Of a stretch of DNA of 64,000 nt, positions 40,226 to 50,044 are shown one piece after another (the first letter of the stretch is position 1; each line of letters opens with the position of its first letter). Below the pieces are notes generated by a model, which had not been told where the DNA came from, ran no database searches, and saw only the letters and a list, made by a program, of their open reading frames with translations. The stretch comes from Undibacterium sp. KW1 (GTDB lineage Bacteria > Pseudomonadota > Gammaproteobacteria > Burkholderiales > Burkholderiaceae_D), in NCBI RefSeq assembly GCF_009937955.1, contig NZ_AP018439.1, forward strand, positions 248,001-312,000. The letters are read 5' to 3'. A program made the translations under genes and the position numbers.

Positions 40226-42948
40226 TGTGCAAGCGAGAAAAATCTTCTGCATTAGCTGTTGTCGCTGCACTGGCCTCATCAGGCATGTTATTTACCGACT
40301 CAGTGTTTGCGCAAGATAGCCGCCTGGTAAAAGAACCACAGACACCTGCAATCTGCAGCGTACTGACAGCGCAACTGGAGAGCGGTAAACAAAATGCTGT
40401 ATCTGGTCGTGCACCGGATACACAAAGCCTGCAAGCCGCAATAGACGCCTGCCGCCCCGGCCAGGCAGTGCGCCTGAGCAGCCGTAATGGCAAGACCGCT
40501 TTTCTGTCCGGTGCCTTGCAATTGCGCAGCGGTGTTTCACTATTGCTTGATACCGGTGTGACTTTATATGCATCGACGCACCCGTTCGATTATGACCGTG
40601 GCACAGGCACCTGCGGTATCAATGATGACAAGGGCAAAGGTTGCAAACCTTTTATTACGATTGAACGCGCCAAAGGCAGCGGCATTTATGGCGAAGGTGT
40701 CATTGATGGCCAGGGTGGCGAACGTATTACCGGCAAGGAAGAAAGCTGGTGGCAGATCGCCCGGCGTGCGCAGAAAGAAAACAATCGCCAGAATGTGCCC
40801 AGACTCATAGAAGTCGCGCAGTCGAATGATTTTACCCTGCACAATATCACTTTGCGCAATTCACCCAATTTTCATGTCACGCTGAACCAGGTTGATGGCT
40901 TTACCGCCTGGGGTGTGCGCATCGATACGCCCGCCAATGCCAGAAATACCGATGGCATAGACCCTATCTCTTCGCGCAATATTACGATTGCCAATAGCTA
41001 TATCCGTACCGGTGACGACAATGTCGCCATCAAGGCGGGTAACAACGGCCCGACAGAAAATATCACCATCCGCAATAACCATTTTTATTCAGGCCATGGC
41101 ATGTCCATAGGCAGTGAAACCAATGGCGGTGTCAGCAATGTGCTGGTCGAAAATCTCAGCATGGACGGCACGACTTCAGGCTTGCGTATCAAGAGCGATG
41201 TCTCACGTGGTGGTTTGGTACAAAACATCAACTATCGCAATGTCTGTATACGCAATGTCAAGGCACCGATAGACTTTGATACCCATTACGGTAAAACTGC
41301 CACAGGTAATCTGGTGCCACAATACCGCAATATCAGTCTCGAGCATGTGCAGTCTTTAACACCAGGCAAGATCATTCTGCAAGGCTATGATGCAGAACAT
41401 GTCATTGCACTCAAAATGAAGGATGTCAGCGTAGCAGACAAGAGCAGCAGCCAGTTTGAACATGTGCAACTGGAAGGCCGTGATAAAGTAGTTTTCAATG
41501 CAGTGGCTGCCAATCCTGGACAGTGCGAAAAGGCATTTGCTGCGTATCCAGAACCAAATAGTACAACTGATATTAGCAAGCGTCCGCAACTTGATGCGCA
41601 CGCTGCCAAGAATTTTTCCTATAGCGAAGTCTTGAAATATGCAGGTTTTCCTGGTAAGGAACAAGTTGCACCATGGGACCCGCTGTCTGCCCCCATTGCC
41701 GCTGACCCGCAACTGGTGCCTGACTATATCGTTGATGCCAACGCCACACCAGATGGCATCAGGGCATTCAGGCAAGTGCAGGCCGCAGTTAATCAGGCTG
41801 CTGGTGATATAGAAAAATCGAAAGCAGGCAAGCAGCGCATTCACATCTACATCAAACCTGGTACTTACCGTGAACTGGTGTATGTGCCTGATACGACTAT
41901 CCCCATCACCTTGTATGGCAGTGATGCCGCTACGACGCGCATCAGTGCCAATCTTGATGCAGCAACGACAGGCAGCACTTACAGTTCGCAATTTTCTGCA
42001 CAGTTCGCGGGTGTACACAGTAACATCGTCGCCATGTACAACAGCATCAAAGACCGGCCAGCATTGGGGACTTTTGGCACTGCCGTATTGTGGGTCAAGA
42101 GTCCCGGCTTTCAGGCAAAAAACCTGACGATAGAAAATGCCTATAACAAGGATCAGGGCAATGCCCGCGCAGATTGCCAGCCAGGTAATTGCCCAGATGA
42201 AAACGGTATTTATGCACGCAGCCAGATGGTGCATCACCAGGCGCTGGCCGTCATGCTGGATGGTGCAGACAAGACGCATTTTGATGGTGTGCGCATGCTG
42301 GGCTTCCAGGACACCCTGTACATGAAGTCAGGCAAGGATGGCCAGACTGCCAGGCAGTTTTTCCAGCGCTCCTACATAGAAGGCGATGTCGATTTTATTT
42401 TTGGTGATGCCACGGCCTACTTTTTTGAAACTGAAATCAAATCCCTGGGCGACCGCAATTCCTCTTATGTCGGTGCCCCTAACACCAATGTGAAGTCGCG
42501 CTATGGCTTTGTGTTTGATCATTGCCGCTTCACCCATGACGGCAGCAGCAATGCCCTCGCTGGTAAATTCAGCCTGGCCCGCCAGTGGTTCCATAATGAG
42601 CGCTGCACACCGTATGCGCCTGTACCAATTTCGGGATATGACTGCCAGATAGGTGAGGTCGATGTTTTCAATTCACCGACAGGTACGATCAGGCGGCAAA
42701 CGCTGGAAACGGTGGGCAAGATGGTCGTCATGAATTCTGTCATCGGTGCACATATCAATAAAAAGCAGCCCTGGTCAGACTGGAACAAAAAGGGTACCTT
42801 GCCTTACCGCCCTGCGCAATTTACCAGCGATGATTACTGGGCGAATCTACTGGCAGCAAAAATTGATCCTGTAAAGCAGATGGGATATGACGGGCCTTTT
42901 TCACCTGTGCGTATCTTCCTGGCAGAATTTAATAATACTGAAGAGTAA
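40222..42948 (+). CDS. Bifunctional polygalacturonase (GH28) - pectinesterase (CE8)
   Basis: A 908-residue secreted fusion. Signal peptide ends near VFAQ (~residue 31). The GH28 domain (~60-430) has all catalytic motifs: NTDGIDP (~242), TGDDNVAIK (~264), GHGMSIGS (~290) and LRIKSD (~322). A linker leads into a CE8 pectin methylesterase (~500-890) with IKPGTYRE, GFQDTLY (~694), GDVDFIFGDATAYF (~721, catalytic Asp) and LARQW (~787). One polypeptide can thus strip methyl esters and cut the de-esterified chain. Coupled by ATGA overlap to the acetylesterase. Confidence 0.93.
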   Translation: MMCKREKSSALAVVAALASSGMLFTDSVFAQDSRLVKEPQTPAICSVLTAQLESGKQNAVSGRAPDTQSLQAAIDACRPGQAVRLSSRNGKTAFLSGALQLRSGVSLLLDTGVTLYASTHPFDYDRGTGTCGINDDKGKGCKPFITIERAKGSGIYGEGVIDGQGGERITGKEESWWQIARRAQKENNRQNVPRLIEVAQSNDFTLHNITLRNSPNFHVTLNQVDGFTAWGVRIDTPANARNTDGIDPISSRNITIANSYIRTGDDNVAIKAGNNGPTENITIRNNHFYSGHGMSIGSETNGGVSNVLVENLSMDGTTSGLRIKSDVSRGGLVQNINYRNVCIRNVKAPIDFDTHYGKTATGNLVPQYRNISLEHVQSLTPGKIILQGYDAEHVIALKMKDVSVADKSSSQFEHVQLEGRDKVVFNAVAANPGQCEKAFAAYPEPNSTTDISKRPQLDAHAAKNFSYSEVLKYAGFPGKEQVAPWDPLSAPIAADPQLVPDYIVDANATPDGIRAFRQVQAAVNQAAGDIEKSKAGKQRIHIYIKPGTYRELVYVPDTTIPITLYGSDAATTRISANLDAATTGSTYSSQFSAQFAGVHSNIVAMYNSIKDRPALGTFGTAVLWVKSPGFQAKNLTIENAYNKDQGNARADCQPGNCPDENGIYARSQMVHHQALAVMLDGADKTHFDGVRMLGFQDTLYMKSGKDGQTARQFFQRSYIEGDVDFIFGDATAYFFETEIKSLGDRNSSYVGAPNTNVKSRYGFVFDHCRFTHDGSSNALAGKFSLARQWFHNERCTPYAPVPISGYDCQIGEVDVFNSPTGTIRRQTLETVGKMVVMNSVIGAHINKKQPWSDWNKKGTLPYRPAQFTSDDYWANLLAAKIDPVKQMGYDGPFSPVRIFLAEFNNTEE

Positions 42949-42974
42949 ACCGGTAACAGCATAAGAGAGACGAG

Positions 42975-44843
42975 ATGAAACACGAAAAAAATACAGTGGC
43001 AAGTCAGACGGCGCGCCGCAACTTTATCAAGACGATGTCCCTGGCTGCTGGCAGCAGCTTGCCAGCAAGCCGAGCGCTCGCCGCGAGCATGATAGAAGAC
43101 CCCTGGCAAAAAGCCCAGGACATTGTCGATCGCCTCGCCAAGCCCCTCAAATTTCGCGCTGCTGATTACCGCATCACTGATTTTGGTGCCGTCACTTGTG
43201 AATTAAAGAAAGTCAAATCCTGGATCTCTTTTGAAGAGCAGGACAATTTATCTACACCGGTCGCCAATGCCAAAGATATTTATCCTGCGATCGCTCAGGC
43301 GATCAAAACTTGCCATGAAGCTGGCGGTGGCCGTGTGATCATCCCTGCCGGTAACTGGTATTGCGCAGGCCCCATCGTCTTGCTGTCGAATGTCAATGTG
43401 CATCTACAGAAAGGTGCGCACATCTATTTCAGCAATAATCCTGAAGACTATGCTAAATACGGCAGCTTTGATTGCGGGCCAAATGGCAAGCTGGTCATAT
43501 CGCGCTGGCAGAGTAATGACTGCCTGAATTTCTCACCCATGGTATATGCCTATGGCCAGGATAATATTGCTCTGACGGGTGATGACTGGAGCAGCATACT
43601 CGACGGCCAAGGTGGTGTTCCCTTTGATGATAATGGTGATTGCTGGTGGACCTGGAAGGGCAAGCAAAAAACCATCAATTCTGTGGGGCAAAATACCACG
43701 CCAAATTACAAGCTAGGCAAGCGCTCAGAAAATACCGCAAATGACCTGAACGCGACCAGTCTGGAAAAAATCGCACCGCAACTCGATGAAAAACAAAGGC
43801 TGCGCATACAGGGTGACAATGATAAATGGCGTGCAGATGCGAATTATCTGCCATCCCTGTCCGAGGCAGGTGTGCCCTTGGGAAAACGTATCTTTGGTAT
43901 GGGACATAATCTGCGTCCACCGATGATACAGTTTATCAGTTGCACGAATGTGCTGATGCAGGGCTACCAGGTTAACCATACCCCATTCTGGCAACACCAT
44001 ACTGTGCATTGCCGTAATGTGGTGATACGCAATGTCCTGGCGAAAAGCCATGGCCCCAACAGCGATGGCTTTGACCCCGAGGCCTGTGATCATGTACTGG
44101 TCGAGTCCTGCACATTTGATTCAGGTGATGACTGCATCGCCATCAAGGCCGGTAAAAATCTGGATACCCAGTATGGGCCATCACAAAATATCGTCATCCA
44201 GAATTGCACCATGCAAAGTGGCCATGGCGCGGTAACGCTGGGTAGTGAAATGGCGGGTGGCATACAGAATGTGTATGCGCAAAATCTCTTGTTCGAAAAT
44301 ATCAACTGGGCTACCAATCCGTTGAATACCGCGATACGCCTGAAGACGAATATGAACCGCGGTGGTTACCTCAAGAATTTCTTTGTACGCAATATCAACA
44401 TACCGAATGGCGTGCAGACCAGCCCGTCTTTCTACACATCGCTGCCTGGCTCTCCAATTCAATCCAAGACAGTCGCCACCGCTGCCGGTGCGGTCATCAC
44501 CTTTGATTGCGATTACGCACCGGTCAGTGACAATGTCAGGACCAGGCCCCCGGTGGTGACGAATGTGCATATCTCGAATGTCAAAGTGGGTAATGTCACG
44601 ACCAAAAACGGCAAGTTCTCGTGCTTCCAGGCCATCGTTATCCTTGGCCCGGTCGCCTCAGACTATAACGGTGACGACAAGAATCCCATGATCTTCCCGG
44701 TCACCAATGTGACCATTAGCGACTGTCAGTTTGGTACGCCAGTGAATGCTGCAAGCCCATTGTATTTGTACAACGTCAAGGGCCTGGAGTTGAAGAATGT
44801 GCTGATAGGTGACAAGCTGCACAATGGCCAGCTCTCTGCATAA
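42975..44843 (+). CDS. Polygalacturonase (GH28) with Tat-type signal
   Basis: A 622-residue GH28 enzyme. The N-terminus has the twin-arginine motif TARRNFIKTM followed by a short hydrophobic stretch, so export is probably by Tat. Catalytic motifs: NSDGFDPEAC (~361), SGDDCIAIKAG (~383), SGHGAVTLGSEM (~415) and IRLKTN (~454). A large extra segment (~210-310) lies before the catalytic core. It may be an exo-polygalacturonase working on oligomers in the periplasm, since the fold has additional loops; that is inference. 26 bp after the fusion gene, so the same operon. Confidence 0.9.
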   Translation: MKHEKNTVASQTARRNFIKTMSLAAGSSLPASRALAASMIEDPWQKAQDIVDRLAKPLKFRAADYRITDFGAVTCELKKVKSWISFEEQDNLSTPVANAKDIYPAIAQAIKTCHEAGGGRVIIPAGNWYCAGPIVLLSNVNVHLQKGAHIYFSNNPEDYAKYGSFDCGPNGKLVISRWQSNDCLNFSPMVYAYGQDNIALTGDDWSSILDGQGGVPFDDNGDCWWTWKGKQKTINSVGQNTTPNYKLGKRSENTANDLNATSLEKIAPQLDEKQRLRIQGDNDKWRADANYLPSLSEAGVPLGKRIFGMGHNLRPPMIQFISCTNVLMQGYQVNHTPFWQHHTVHCRNVVIRNVLAKSHGPNSDGFDPEACDHVLVESCTFDSGDDCIAIKAGKNLDTQYGPSQNIVIQNCTMQSGHGAVTLGSEMAGGIQNVYAQNLLFENINWATNPLNTAIRLKTNMNRGGYLKNFFVRNINIPNGVQTSPSFYTSLPGSPIQSKTVATAAGAVITFDCDYAPVSDNVRTRPPVVTNVHISNVKVGNVTTKNGKFSCFQAIVILGPVASDYNGDDKNPMIFPVTNVTISDCQFGTPVNAASPLYLYNVKGLELKNVLIGDKLHNGQLSA

Positions 44844-44860
44844 CCGTTGCAAATAAGCCG

Positions 44861-44917
44861 AAAAAAAATGCGCATAAGAGATTAGTGGGCTATTACAGCC
44901 TATTAACTCTTATGCGC
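44861..44917 (-). terminator. Strong terminator for the lactonase gene
   Basis: GCGCATAAGAG and CTCTTATGCGC form a perfect 11-bp outer stem with an inner GGCT/AGCC pairing. On the minus strand it is followed by A-T8. It separates the convergent polygalacturonase and lactonase genes and may act both ways. Confidence 0.85.
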
Positions 44918-44955
44918 TCAAGTACCGCTGCGCTTTCAGGTGGTAAATTATGAAA

Positions 44956-45858
44956 TCAGTTTGCGAATCTTGTTTCTGGCACACCTGCCACACCCGGCCT
45001 GACCAGCACCAGGCTGCCTGCCCATTGATCATGTTCTGCCTTGCCAGCACCTATGGAACTCACCAGTAAGGTACTCATGTCCGGCCCGCCAAAGGTGCAC
45101 ATGGCCGGTTTGTTCATGGGCAATGCTATGGTACGGTCAAGCTTGCCTGCAGGCGTGAAGCGCAGCAGGCAGGCACCATCGTTGCCGCATATCCAGTAGC
45201 AGCCATCGATATCCATGGCGGCACCGTCAGGGCGACCAGCCATGGGCTTCATGTCGGCAAAGACGCGCTTGTTATGTGGCATGCCATCTTCCATATCATA
45301 GTCAAATGCCCAGATCGTCTGGCTGGCAGGATGGGAATCCGACAAATACATGGTCTTGCCATCTGGTGACCAGGCCAGGCCATTCTGGGTCAGCAGATTA
45401 CTGACGACAGGCTCAGACAGTCCTTGTGCTGTTGAATAGCGATAGAGATTGCCTATCGCTTTCGCCGCTGCCATGTCCATGAACATGGTGCCACTCCAGA
45501 AACGCCCCTGACGGTCACAGCGACCATCATTGAAACGCATGCCAGTTCCTGACTCCTTCAATTCTGCAGGCGCTGCGAGACGGGTCTGCAGGGCGCGGGA
45601 GCCTTCACCAAGATGCAGATTGAATAGGCCGCTCTCCATACCCGCAATAAAATCGCCATCCTGTTTCAGGGCGATGCAGGCGACCATTTCCGTGGTCAGC
45701 CAGGATGTCAAGCGGCCATTCCTGGCATCGAGTTTCCAGACGGTTTTTGCCGGGATATCGACCCAATACCAGGCCGCCTGCTCCGCATGCCACAGAGGGC
45801 TTTCACCGACGATGCAGTTCACGGCTGGTATCGACTCTATATGAGAAAATTCAGGCAT
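44956..45858 (-). CDS. SMP-30/gluconolactonase-family lactonase
   Basis: A 300-residue six-bladed propeller lactonase of the SMP-30 family. The metal ligands are visible as the glutamate in VGESPLWHAEQ, asparagine in MRFNDGRCDRQGRFWSGTM, the QNGLAWSPDGKTMYLSDS region with asparagine and aspartate, and GRPDGAAMDIDG. It most likely opens galactaro-1,4-lactone (product of uronate dehydrogenase) to galactarate, the substrate of GarD. It lies directly after the ExuT-like gene, with a one-base gap, so import and lactone opening are coupled. Confidence 0.87.
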   Translation of the reverse strand: MPEFSHIESIPAVNCIVGESPLWHAEQAAWYWVDIPAKTVWKLDARNGRLTSWLTTEMVACIALKQDGDFIAGMESGLFNLHLGEGSRALQTRLAAPAELKESGTGMRFNDGRCDRQGRFWSGTMFMDMAAAKAIGNLYRYSTAQGLSEPVVSNLLTQNGLAWSPDGKTMYLSDSHPASQTIWAFDYDMEDGMPHNKRVFADMKPMAGRPDGAAMDIDGCYWICGNDGACLLRFTPAGKLDRTIALPMNKPAMCTFGGPDMSTLLVSSIGAGKAEHDQWAGSLVLVRPGVAGVPETRFAN

Positions 45859-45859
45859 C

Positions 45860-47230
45860 TTACAGGTCAGTGATTTCTTTATGGGTAGGCACCAGCGCCT
45901 TCATCATGCCCCATGCCAGCAGGTAGGCTACCGCGCAGAAAGTAAACATGATGGTGTAGCCAGTCTGTATCTGCCCCATTTTTCCGTAATAATCAAACAG
46001 CCAGCCGCCGGTTTTGGAGACCAGTACACCACCAAGGCCACCGGCCATGCCACCGATACCGACGATGGATGCCACCGATTTTTTCGGGAACATATCAGAC
46101 ACAGTGGTGAAGATATTTGCAGACCAGGCCTGGTGGGCAGAAGTGCCTACGCCTATCAGTAATACCGGCACCCAGAAGCCGAGATAACCAAATGGTTGCG
46201 CCAGCAAAACCACGAGCGGGAAAAGGGCAATCACGAACATGGCTTTCATGCGGCCATTATAGGCACTGTCGCCACGGCGCATGAAATAACTGGGGAAATA
46301 ACCACCGCCTATGCTGCCTATCATGGTCATGCTGTACAACACTGCCAGTGGCACGACGATCTCGGTTTTTTGCATCTTGTACTGTGCTTCAAGATACTTG
46401 GGCAGCCAGAACAGGAAGAACCACCACACGCCGTCCGTCATGAATTTGCCGATGACAAAGGCCCAGGTCTGCTTATATGACAGCAGTTTGAACCAGGATA
46501 CTTTTTTCCCCGCATCGCCAGGAGCACTTGCCTCTGCAGCTTGTGCATCACTGCTATTGATGTAGGCCAGTTCTGCTGCTGAAAGGTATTTTTGCTGTTC
46601 AGGTTTGTCATAGAACATCTGCCAGAAAATCATCCAGACAAAACCTATCGCGCCGATGATGATAAAGGCAGACTGCCAACCCCATTGCGCTGCAATCAGC
46701 GGTACAGTCAAAGGTGCCAGGATCGCACCGATATTGGCACCAGAATTAAAGATCCCGGTGGCGAAAGAGCGTTCATGCTTGGGGAAATATTCTGCCGTGG
46801 CCTTGATCGCTGCAGGGAAGTTACCGGCTTCACCTATTGCCAGCACTGCACGCGAAATCATGAAGCCTGCGACAGACACTGGAATCGCAGCGATGCCGAG
46901 TGCAGTCAGCGCACTGACCATGCCTTCGCCCAGCATGATGGAATAAGCATGCATGACCGCACCAACTGACCATACTGCAATGGCGACCAGATAAGCTTTC
47001 TTGGTGCCTATCTTGTCGATAAAACGTCCGGCGAACAGCATGGAGATGGCATAGACAAACTGGAACACCGCCGTGATATTGGCATAGTCAGTATTGGTCC
47101 AGCCAAATTCCTTGGATAAATCGGGTGCTAACAGACTGAGTACCTGGCGATCCAGGTAATTAACGGTGGTGGCAAAAAATAGCAGGGCACAAATAGTCCA
47201 CCGGTATTTTCCTATAGCTTGCTGGCTCAT
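45860..47230 (-). CDS. exuT: Hexuronate MFS transporter, ExuT-like
   Basis: A 456-residue inner-membrane symporter of the anion:cation symporter branch of the MFS. Twelve helices with TTVNYLDRQVLSLLAPDL in helix 1, GRFIDKIGTKKAYLVAIAVWS (motif A), RAVLAIGEAGNFPAAIKATAEYFPKHERSFATGIFNSGA and the central long loop before KQTWAFVIGKFMTDGVWWFFLFWLPKY are all typical of ExuT and related uronate carriers. It brings galacturonate into the cytoplasm. Co-transcribed with the lactonase. The symbol is given by family; exact specificity is inferred from the locus. Confidence 0.88.
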   Translation of the reverse strand: MSQQAIGKYRWTICALLFFATTVNYLDRQVLSLLAPDLSKEFGWTNTDYANITAVFQFVYAISMLFAGRFIDKIGTKKAYLVAIAVWSVGAVMHAYSIMLGEGMVSALTALGIAAIPVSVAGFMISRAVLAIGEAGNFPAAIKATAEYFPKHERSFATGIFNSGANIGAILAPLTVPLIAAQWGWQSAFIIIGAIGFVWMIFWQMFYDKPEQQKYLSAAELAYINSSDAQAAEASAPGDAGKKVSWFKLLSYKQTWAFVIGKFMTDGVWWFFLFWLPKYLEAQYKMQKTEIVVPLAVLYSMTMIGSIGGGYFPSYFMRRGDSAYNGRMKAMFVIALFPLVVLLAQPFGYLGFWVPVLLIGVGTSAHQAWSANIFTTVSDMFPKKSVASIVGIGGMAGGLGGVLVSKTGGWLFDYYGKMGQIQTGYTIMFTFCAVAYLLAWGMMKALVPTHKEITDL

Positions 47231-47314
47231 GCGAGCGTCTCCTGATGATGATTTTTATTACCATGTCTGCACTTCTTTTGAGTGCTGTGTACATGAGCTC
47301 ATTTTGCAAAACAT

Positions 47315-47344
47315 TTACAAAACAGCCCGGGCGTGCCCAGGCTG
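47315..47344 (-). terminator. Terminator after the aldehyde dehydrogenase gene
   Basis: On the minus strand CAGCCTGGGC pairs with GCCCGGGCTG (one mismatch) around a two-base loop, followed by TTTTGTAAATGTTTT. It lies 13 bp after the dehydrogenase stop and separates it from the transporter gene. Confidence 0.75.
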
Positions 47345-47356
47345 ATTCATCTTTCT

Positions 47357-48934
47357 TTAAGCGAGTGTCAGTTTCCCATCCATCATACGTGCAAGTTGCA
47401 AGGGATTGCTATCCTGCAGTGCCGTTGGCAACAAATCTGCCGGGAAGCCCTGATAGCACACCGGGCGCAAGAAGCGCTCGATCGCTGATGCACCAACTGA
47501 AGTGCTGCGGCTATCCGAGGTTGCCGGGAAAGGGCCGCCGTGTACCATCGCATGCGCGACTTCCACGCCAGTAGGGAAACCATTGAACAGGATGCGTCCT
47601 GCTTTTCTTTCCAGCACTGGCAATAGCTTCCTGGCCTGGACATGATCGTCAGCGACAGCATGTACGGTCGCTGTCAATTGACCTTCCAGTGATGAGGCGA
47701 CCGCGATTACTTCATCAAAATCCTTGCACAGGATAGCAATGGAAGAAGGTCCAAAAATTTCTTCCTGCAAGGCTGGCGTGCTCAGGAAGGTGCTGCCTGA
47801 ACATACAGACAGCATCGCTTGTGCTGCGCATGGAGATTCCGCCTGCTGACCTTTGGCCACCAATTGCAGTTGCGCTATGTCAGCAAGATGCGTAGTGCCT
47901 TTGACGTAGGCCTGGTGTATGCTCGGGGTCAGCATGGTCGCTGCATGTTTGTCTTCCAAAGCCCTGGCGGCATCTTGCAGGAATTGACGTGCTGTTGCGC
48001 TCTCTATGGCGATGACCAGCCCAGGGTTAGTGCAGAACTGACCAGCACCCAAGGCCAGAGAATCGACAAAATTCTTCGACAGTGTCGTGGTTTGTTCGCC
48101 CAGAGCATGATCCAGCAAGAATACCGGATTGATACTGCTCATCTCTGCATACACCGGGATAGGTTCTTTGCGCTGGCTGGCAGTTTTTACCAGTGCGAGA
48201 CCGCCGGAGCGGGAGCCAGTGAAGCCCACCGCCTTGATAGCCGGGTGATCTACCAGTTGCTGGCCGACCTGGCTGCCAGCGCCTACCAGCATGGAGAATA
48301 CGCCTTCATGCAAAGCGCAATCCGCGACGGCTCTTTGTATGACGCGGCCTACCAGTTCTGCCGTACCCAGGTGGGCATTGTGTGCCTTGACGACGACAGG
48401 GCAGCCAGCGGCCAGGGCAGATGCGGTATCGCCGCCAGCTACTGAAAACGCCAGCGGGAAATTACTGGCACCAAATACGGCAACCGGGCCCAGGGCGATT
48501 TTTTGCAGACGCAAATCCGGGCGTGGTGGTGCGCGTTCTGGCAAGGCGCTGTCTATGGTTGCGTCTAACCAGTGTCCATCACGTACTACCTTGGCAAACA
48601 GGCGCAATTGATTGACGGTACGGCCACGTTCACCTTCGAGGCGGGCGACAGGCAAGCCGGTTTCCTGTGCTGCACGTTCTATCAGTGCAGGGCCCAAATC
48701 CATGATACCTGCGGCGATCGCTTCCAGGAAGCGTGCCCGCAATTCCAGGCTGGTGGTGCGGTAGCTGTCAAACGCCTGTTCAGCCAGCTGGCAAGCCTGC
48801 TCAACTTCATCTTTTGTAGCGAAGCCAAAGACAGGCTCGATTTCCTGATTGGTCGATGGGTCTATGGCTTTGACATTGCCTGCCAGACCAAAAACCGCTT
48901 TTTTACCGATCAGCATTTGCCCGGTGATTTGCAT
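47357..48934 (-). CDS. 2,5-dioxovalerate (alpha-ketoglutarate semialdehyde) dehydrogenase
   Basis: A 525-residue aldehyde dehydrogenase that oxidises 2-oxoglutarate semialdehyde to 2-oxoglutarate, probably with NADP. Seen: GPVAVFGASNFPLAFSVAGGDTASALAAGCPVVVKAHNAHLGT, the VGFTGSRSGGLAL nucleotide loop, YAEMSSINPVFLL with the general base glutamate, and the catalytic cysteine in LALGAGQFCTNPGLV. This longer form with HLGT and RSGG is characteristic of the KGSADH group in aldarate pathways. It lies 24 bp after kdgD and completes the route to the TCA cycle. Confidence 0.9.
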   Translation of the reverse strand: MQITGQMLIGKKAVFGLAGNVKAIDPSTNQEIEPVFGFATKDEVEQACQLAEQAFDSYRTTSLELRARFLEAIAAGIMDLGPALIERAAQETGLPVARLEGERGRTVNQLRLFAKVVRDGHWLDATIDSALPERAPPRPDLRLQKIALGPVAVFGASNFPLAFSVAGGDTASALAAGCPVVVKAHNAHLGTAELVGRVIQRAVADCALHEGVFSMLVGAGSQVGQQLVDHPAIKAVGFTGSRSGGLALVKTASQRKEPIPVYAEMSSINPVFLLDHALGEQTTTLSKNFVDSLALGAGQFCTNPGLVIAIESATARQFLQDAARALEDKHAATMLTPSIHQAYVKGTTHLADIAQLQLVAKGQQAESPCAAQAMLSVCSGSTFLSTPALQEEIFGPSSIAILCKDFDEVIAVASSLEGQLTATVHAVADDHVQARKLLPVLERKAGRILFNGFPTGVEVAHAMVHGGPFPATSDSRSTSVGASAIERFLRPVCYQGFPADLLPTALQDSNPLQLARMMDGKLTLA

Positions 48935-48958
48935 TCTGTACTCCCTTTGCTTCTGAAT

Positions 48959-49870
48959 TTATTGTGGACCTTGCGCCAAAATCAATTTGTGCAGCATGGC
49001 ATCTTCTTCCTCTGTCAGGTCGGTCAGCGGTGCACGGACCGGGCCTGCGCTATGGCCAACCAGACGTGCGCCAGCTTTGACGATACTCACTGCATAACCG
49101 GCTTTGCGGTTACGGATTTCAAGGTAAGGCAGGAAAAACTGATCCAGCAGACGGTTTGTTGTAGCGTGATCATCTGCTGCAATGGCGTGGTAAAAGTCCA
49201 TCGCCAGTTTTGGCATGAAGTTGAACACGGCAGAAGAATAAACCGGTGTACCCAGTGCCTTGTAAGCCGCTGCATAAACTTCTGCAGTAGGCAGACCACC
49301 GAGGTAACTGAAACGGTCGCCCATACGGCGCCAGATCGATACCATCAATTCGATATCGCCTATGCCGTCCTTGAAGCCGATCAGGTTAGGGCAGCGTGCT
49401 GCCAGTTTTTCCAGGGAATCAGCGGTCAGGCGGCAATTGCCGCGGTTATACACAACCACGCCAAATTTAACTGAAGCGCAGACTTCTTCTACGTGACGGA
49501 TCAGGCCATCCTGGCTGGCTTCGGTCAGGTAATGTGGCAACAACAAAATGCCGTGCGCCCCCAGGCGTTCTGCTTCCTGTGCATAGGCAATGGCTTGGCG
49601 GGTAGGGCCACCGGCACCGGCCAGGATAGGCACTTTGCCACGGCAGGTATCAACGGCAGTCTTGATGATGTCGGAATATTCACCACCGGTCAGCGAGAAG
49701 AATTCACCCGTGCCACCGGCAGCAAACAAGGCGCTGGCGCCATAGGGGGCCAGCCACTCAAGGCGTTCTGCATAAGTCTTGGCATTGAAGTCGCCAGCGG
49801 CGTCAAAGTCAGTCAAAGGGAAAGACAGCAGGCCAGAGGACAGGATTTGTTTCAGTTCTTGAGGATGCAT
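48959..49870 (-). CDS. kdgD: 5-dehydro-4-deoxyglucarate dehydratase
   Basis: A 303-residue enzyme of the dihydrodipicolinate-synthase fold. It dehydrates and decarboxylates 5-dehydro-4-deoxy-D-glucarate, the GarD product, to 2-oxoglutarate semialdehyde. Seen: [44 protein letters not shown] with the catalytic tyrosine, and [15 protein letters not shown] with the Schiff-base lysine. The FFSL after GTGE is specific to this branch. A GTTGTACGATGAC-like site lies at 49968-49980, upstream of the start, and probably binds the adjacent GntR regulator. Confidence 0.93.
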   Translation of the reverse strand: MHPQELKQILSSGLLSFPLTDFDAAGDFNAKTYAERLEWLAPYGASALFAAGGTGEFFSLTGGEYSDIIKTAVDTCRGKVPILAGAGGPTRQAIAYAQEAERLGAHGILLLPHYLTEASQDGLIRHVEEVCASVKFGVVVYNRGNCRLTADSLEKLAARCPNLIGFKDGIGDIELMVSIWRRMGDRFSYLGGLPTAEVYAAAYKALGTPVYSSAVFNFMPKLAMDFYHAIAADDHATTNRLLDQFFLPYLEIRNRKAGYAVSIVKAGARLVGHSAGPVRAPLTDLTEEEDAMLHKLILAQGPQ

Positions 49871-49967
49871 GGTAGCTCCGGAAATGGAAACCTGGATTCG
49901 TCATGACCAGGTTTGGTCGGGTTTTAAAAAGTAAGTGCGTAAGCTTATTTATTTCTTTAAGTCATAC

Positions 49968-49980
49968 GTCATCGTACAAC
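49968..49980 (-). promoter_or_regulatory. Candidate operator upstream of kdgD
   Basis: On the minus strand it reads GTTGTACGATGAC, close to the perfect GTTGTATGACAAC palindrome before the GntR gene at 50903-50915 (10 of 13 bases). About 100 bp upstream of kdgD. Confidence 0.45.
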
Positions 49981-50044
49981 TTAAAATAAGAGAAGACAAG
50001 CACACTTTTAAAATTTTTGAATTTAAGCCTGGATCAAGGTGGGA

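Noticed and set aside
41356..42279. 307-codon open frame opposite the GH28-CE8 fusion
   Set aside because: Antisense of conserved catalytic regions, no recognisable family.
48572..49474. 300-codon open frame opposite the dehydrogenase and kdgD genes
   Set aside because: It spans two real genes on the other strand and has shadow-like composition.
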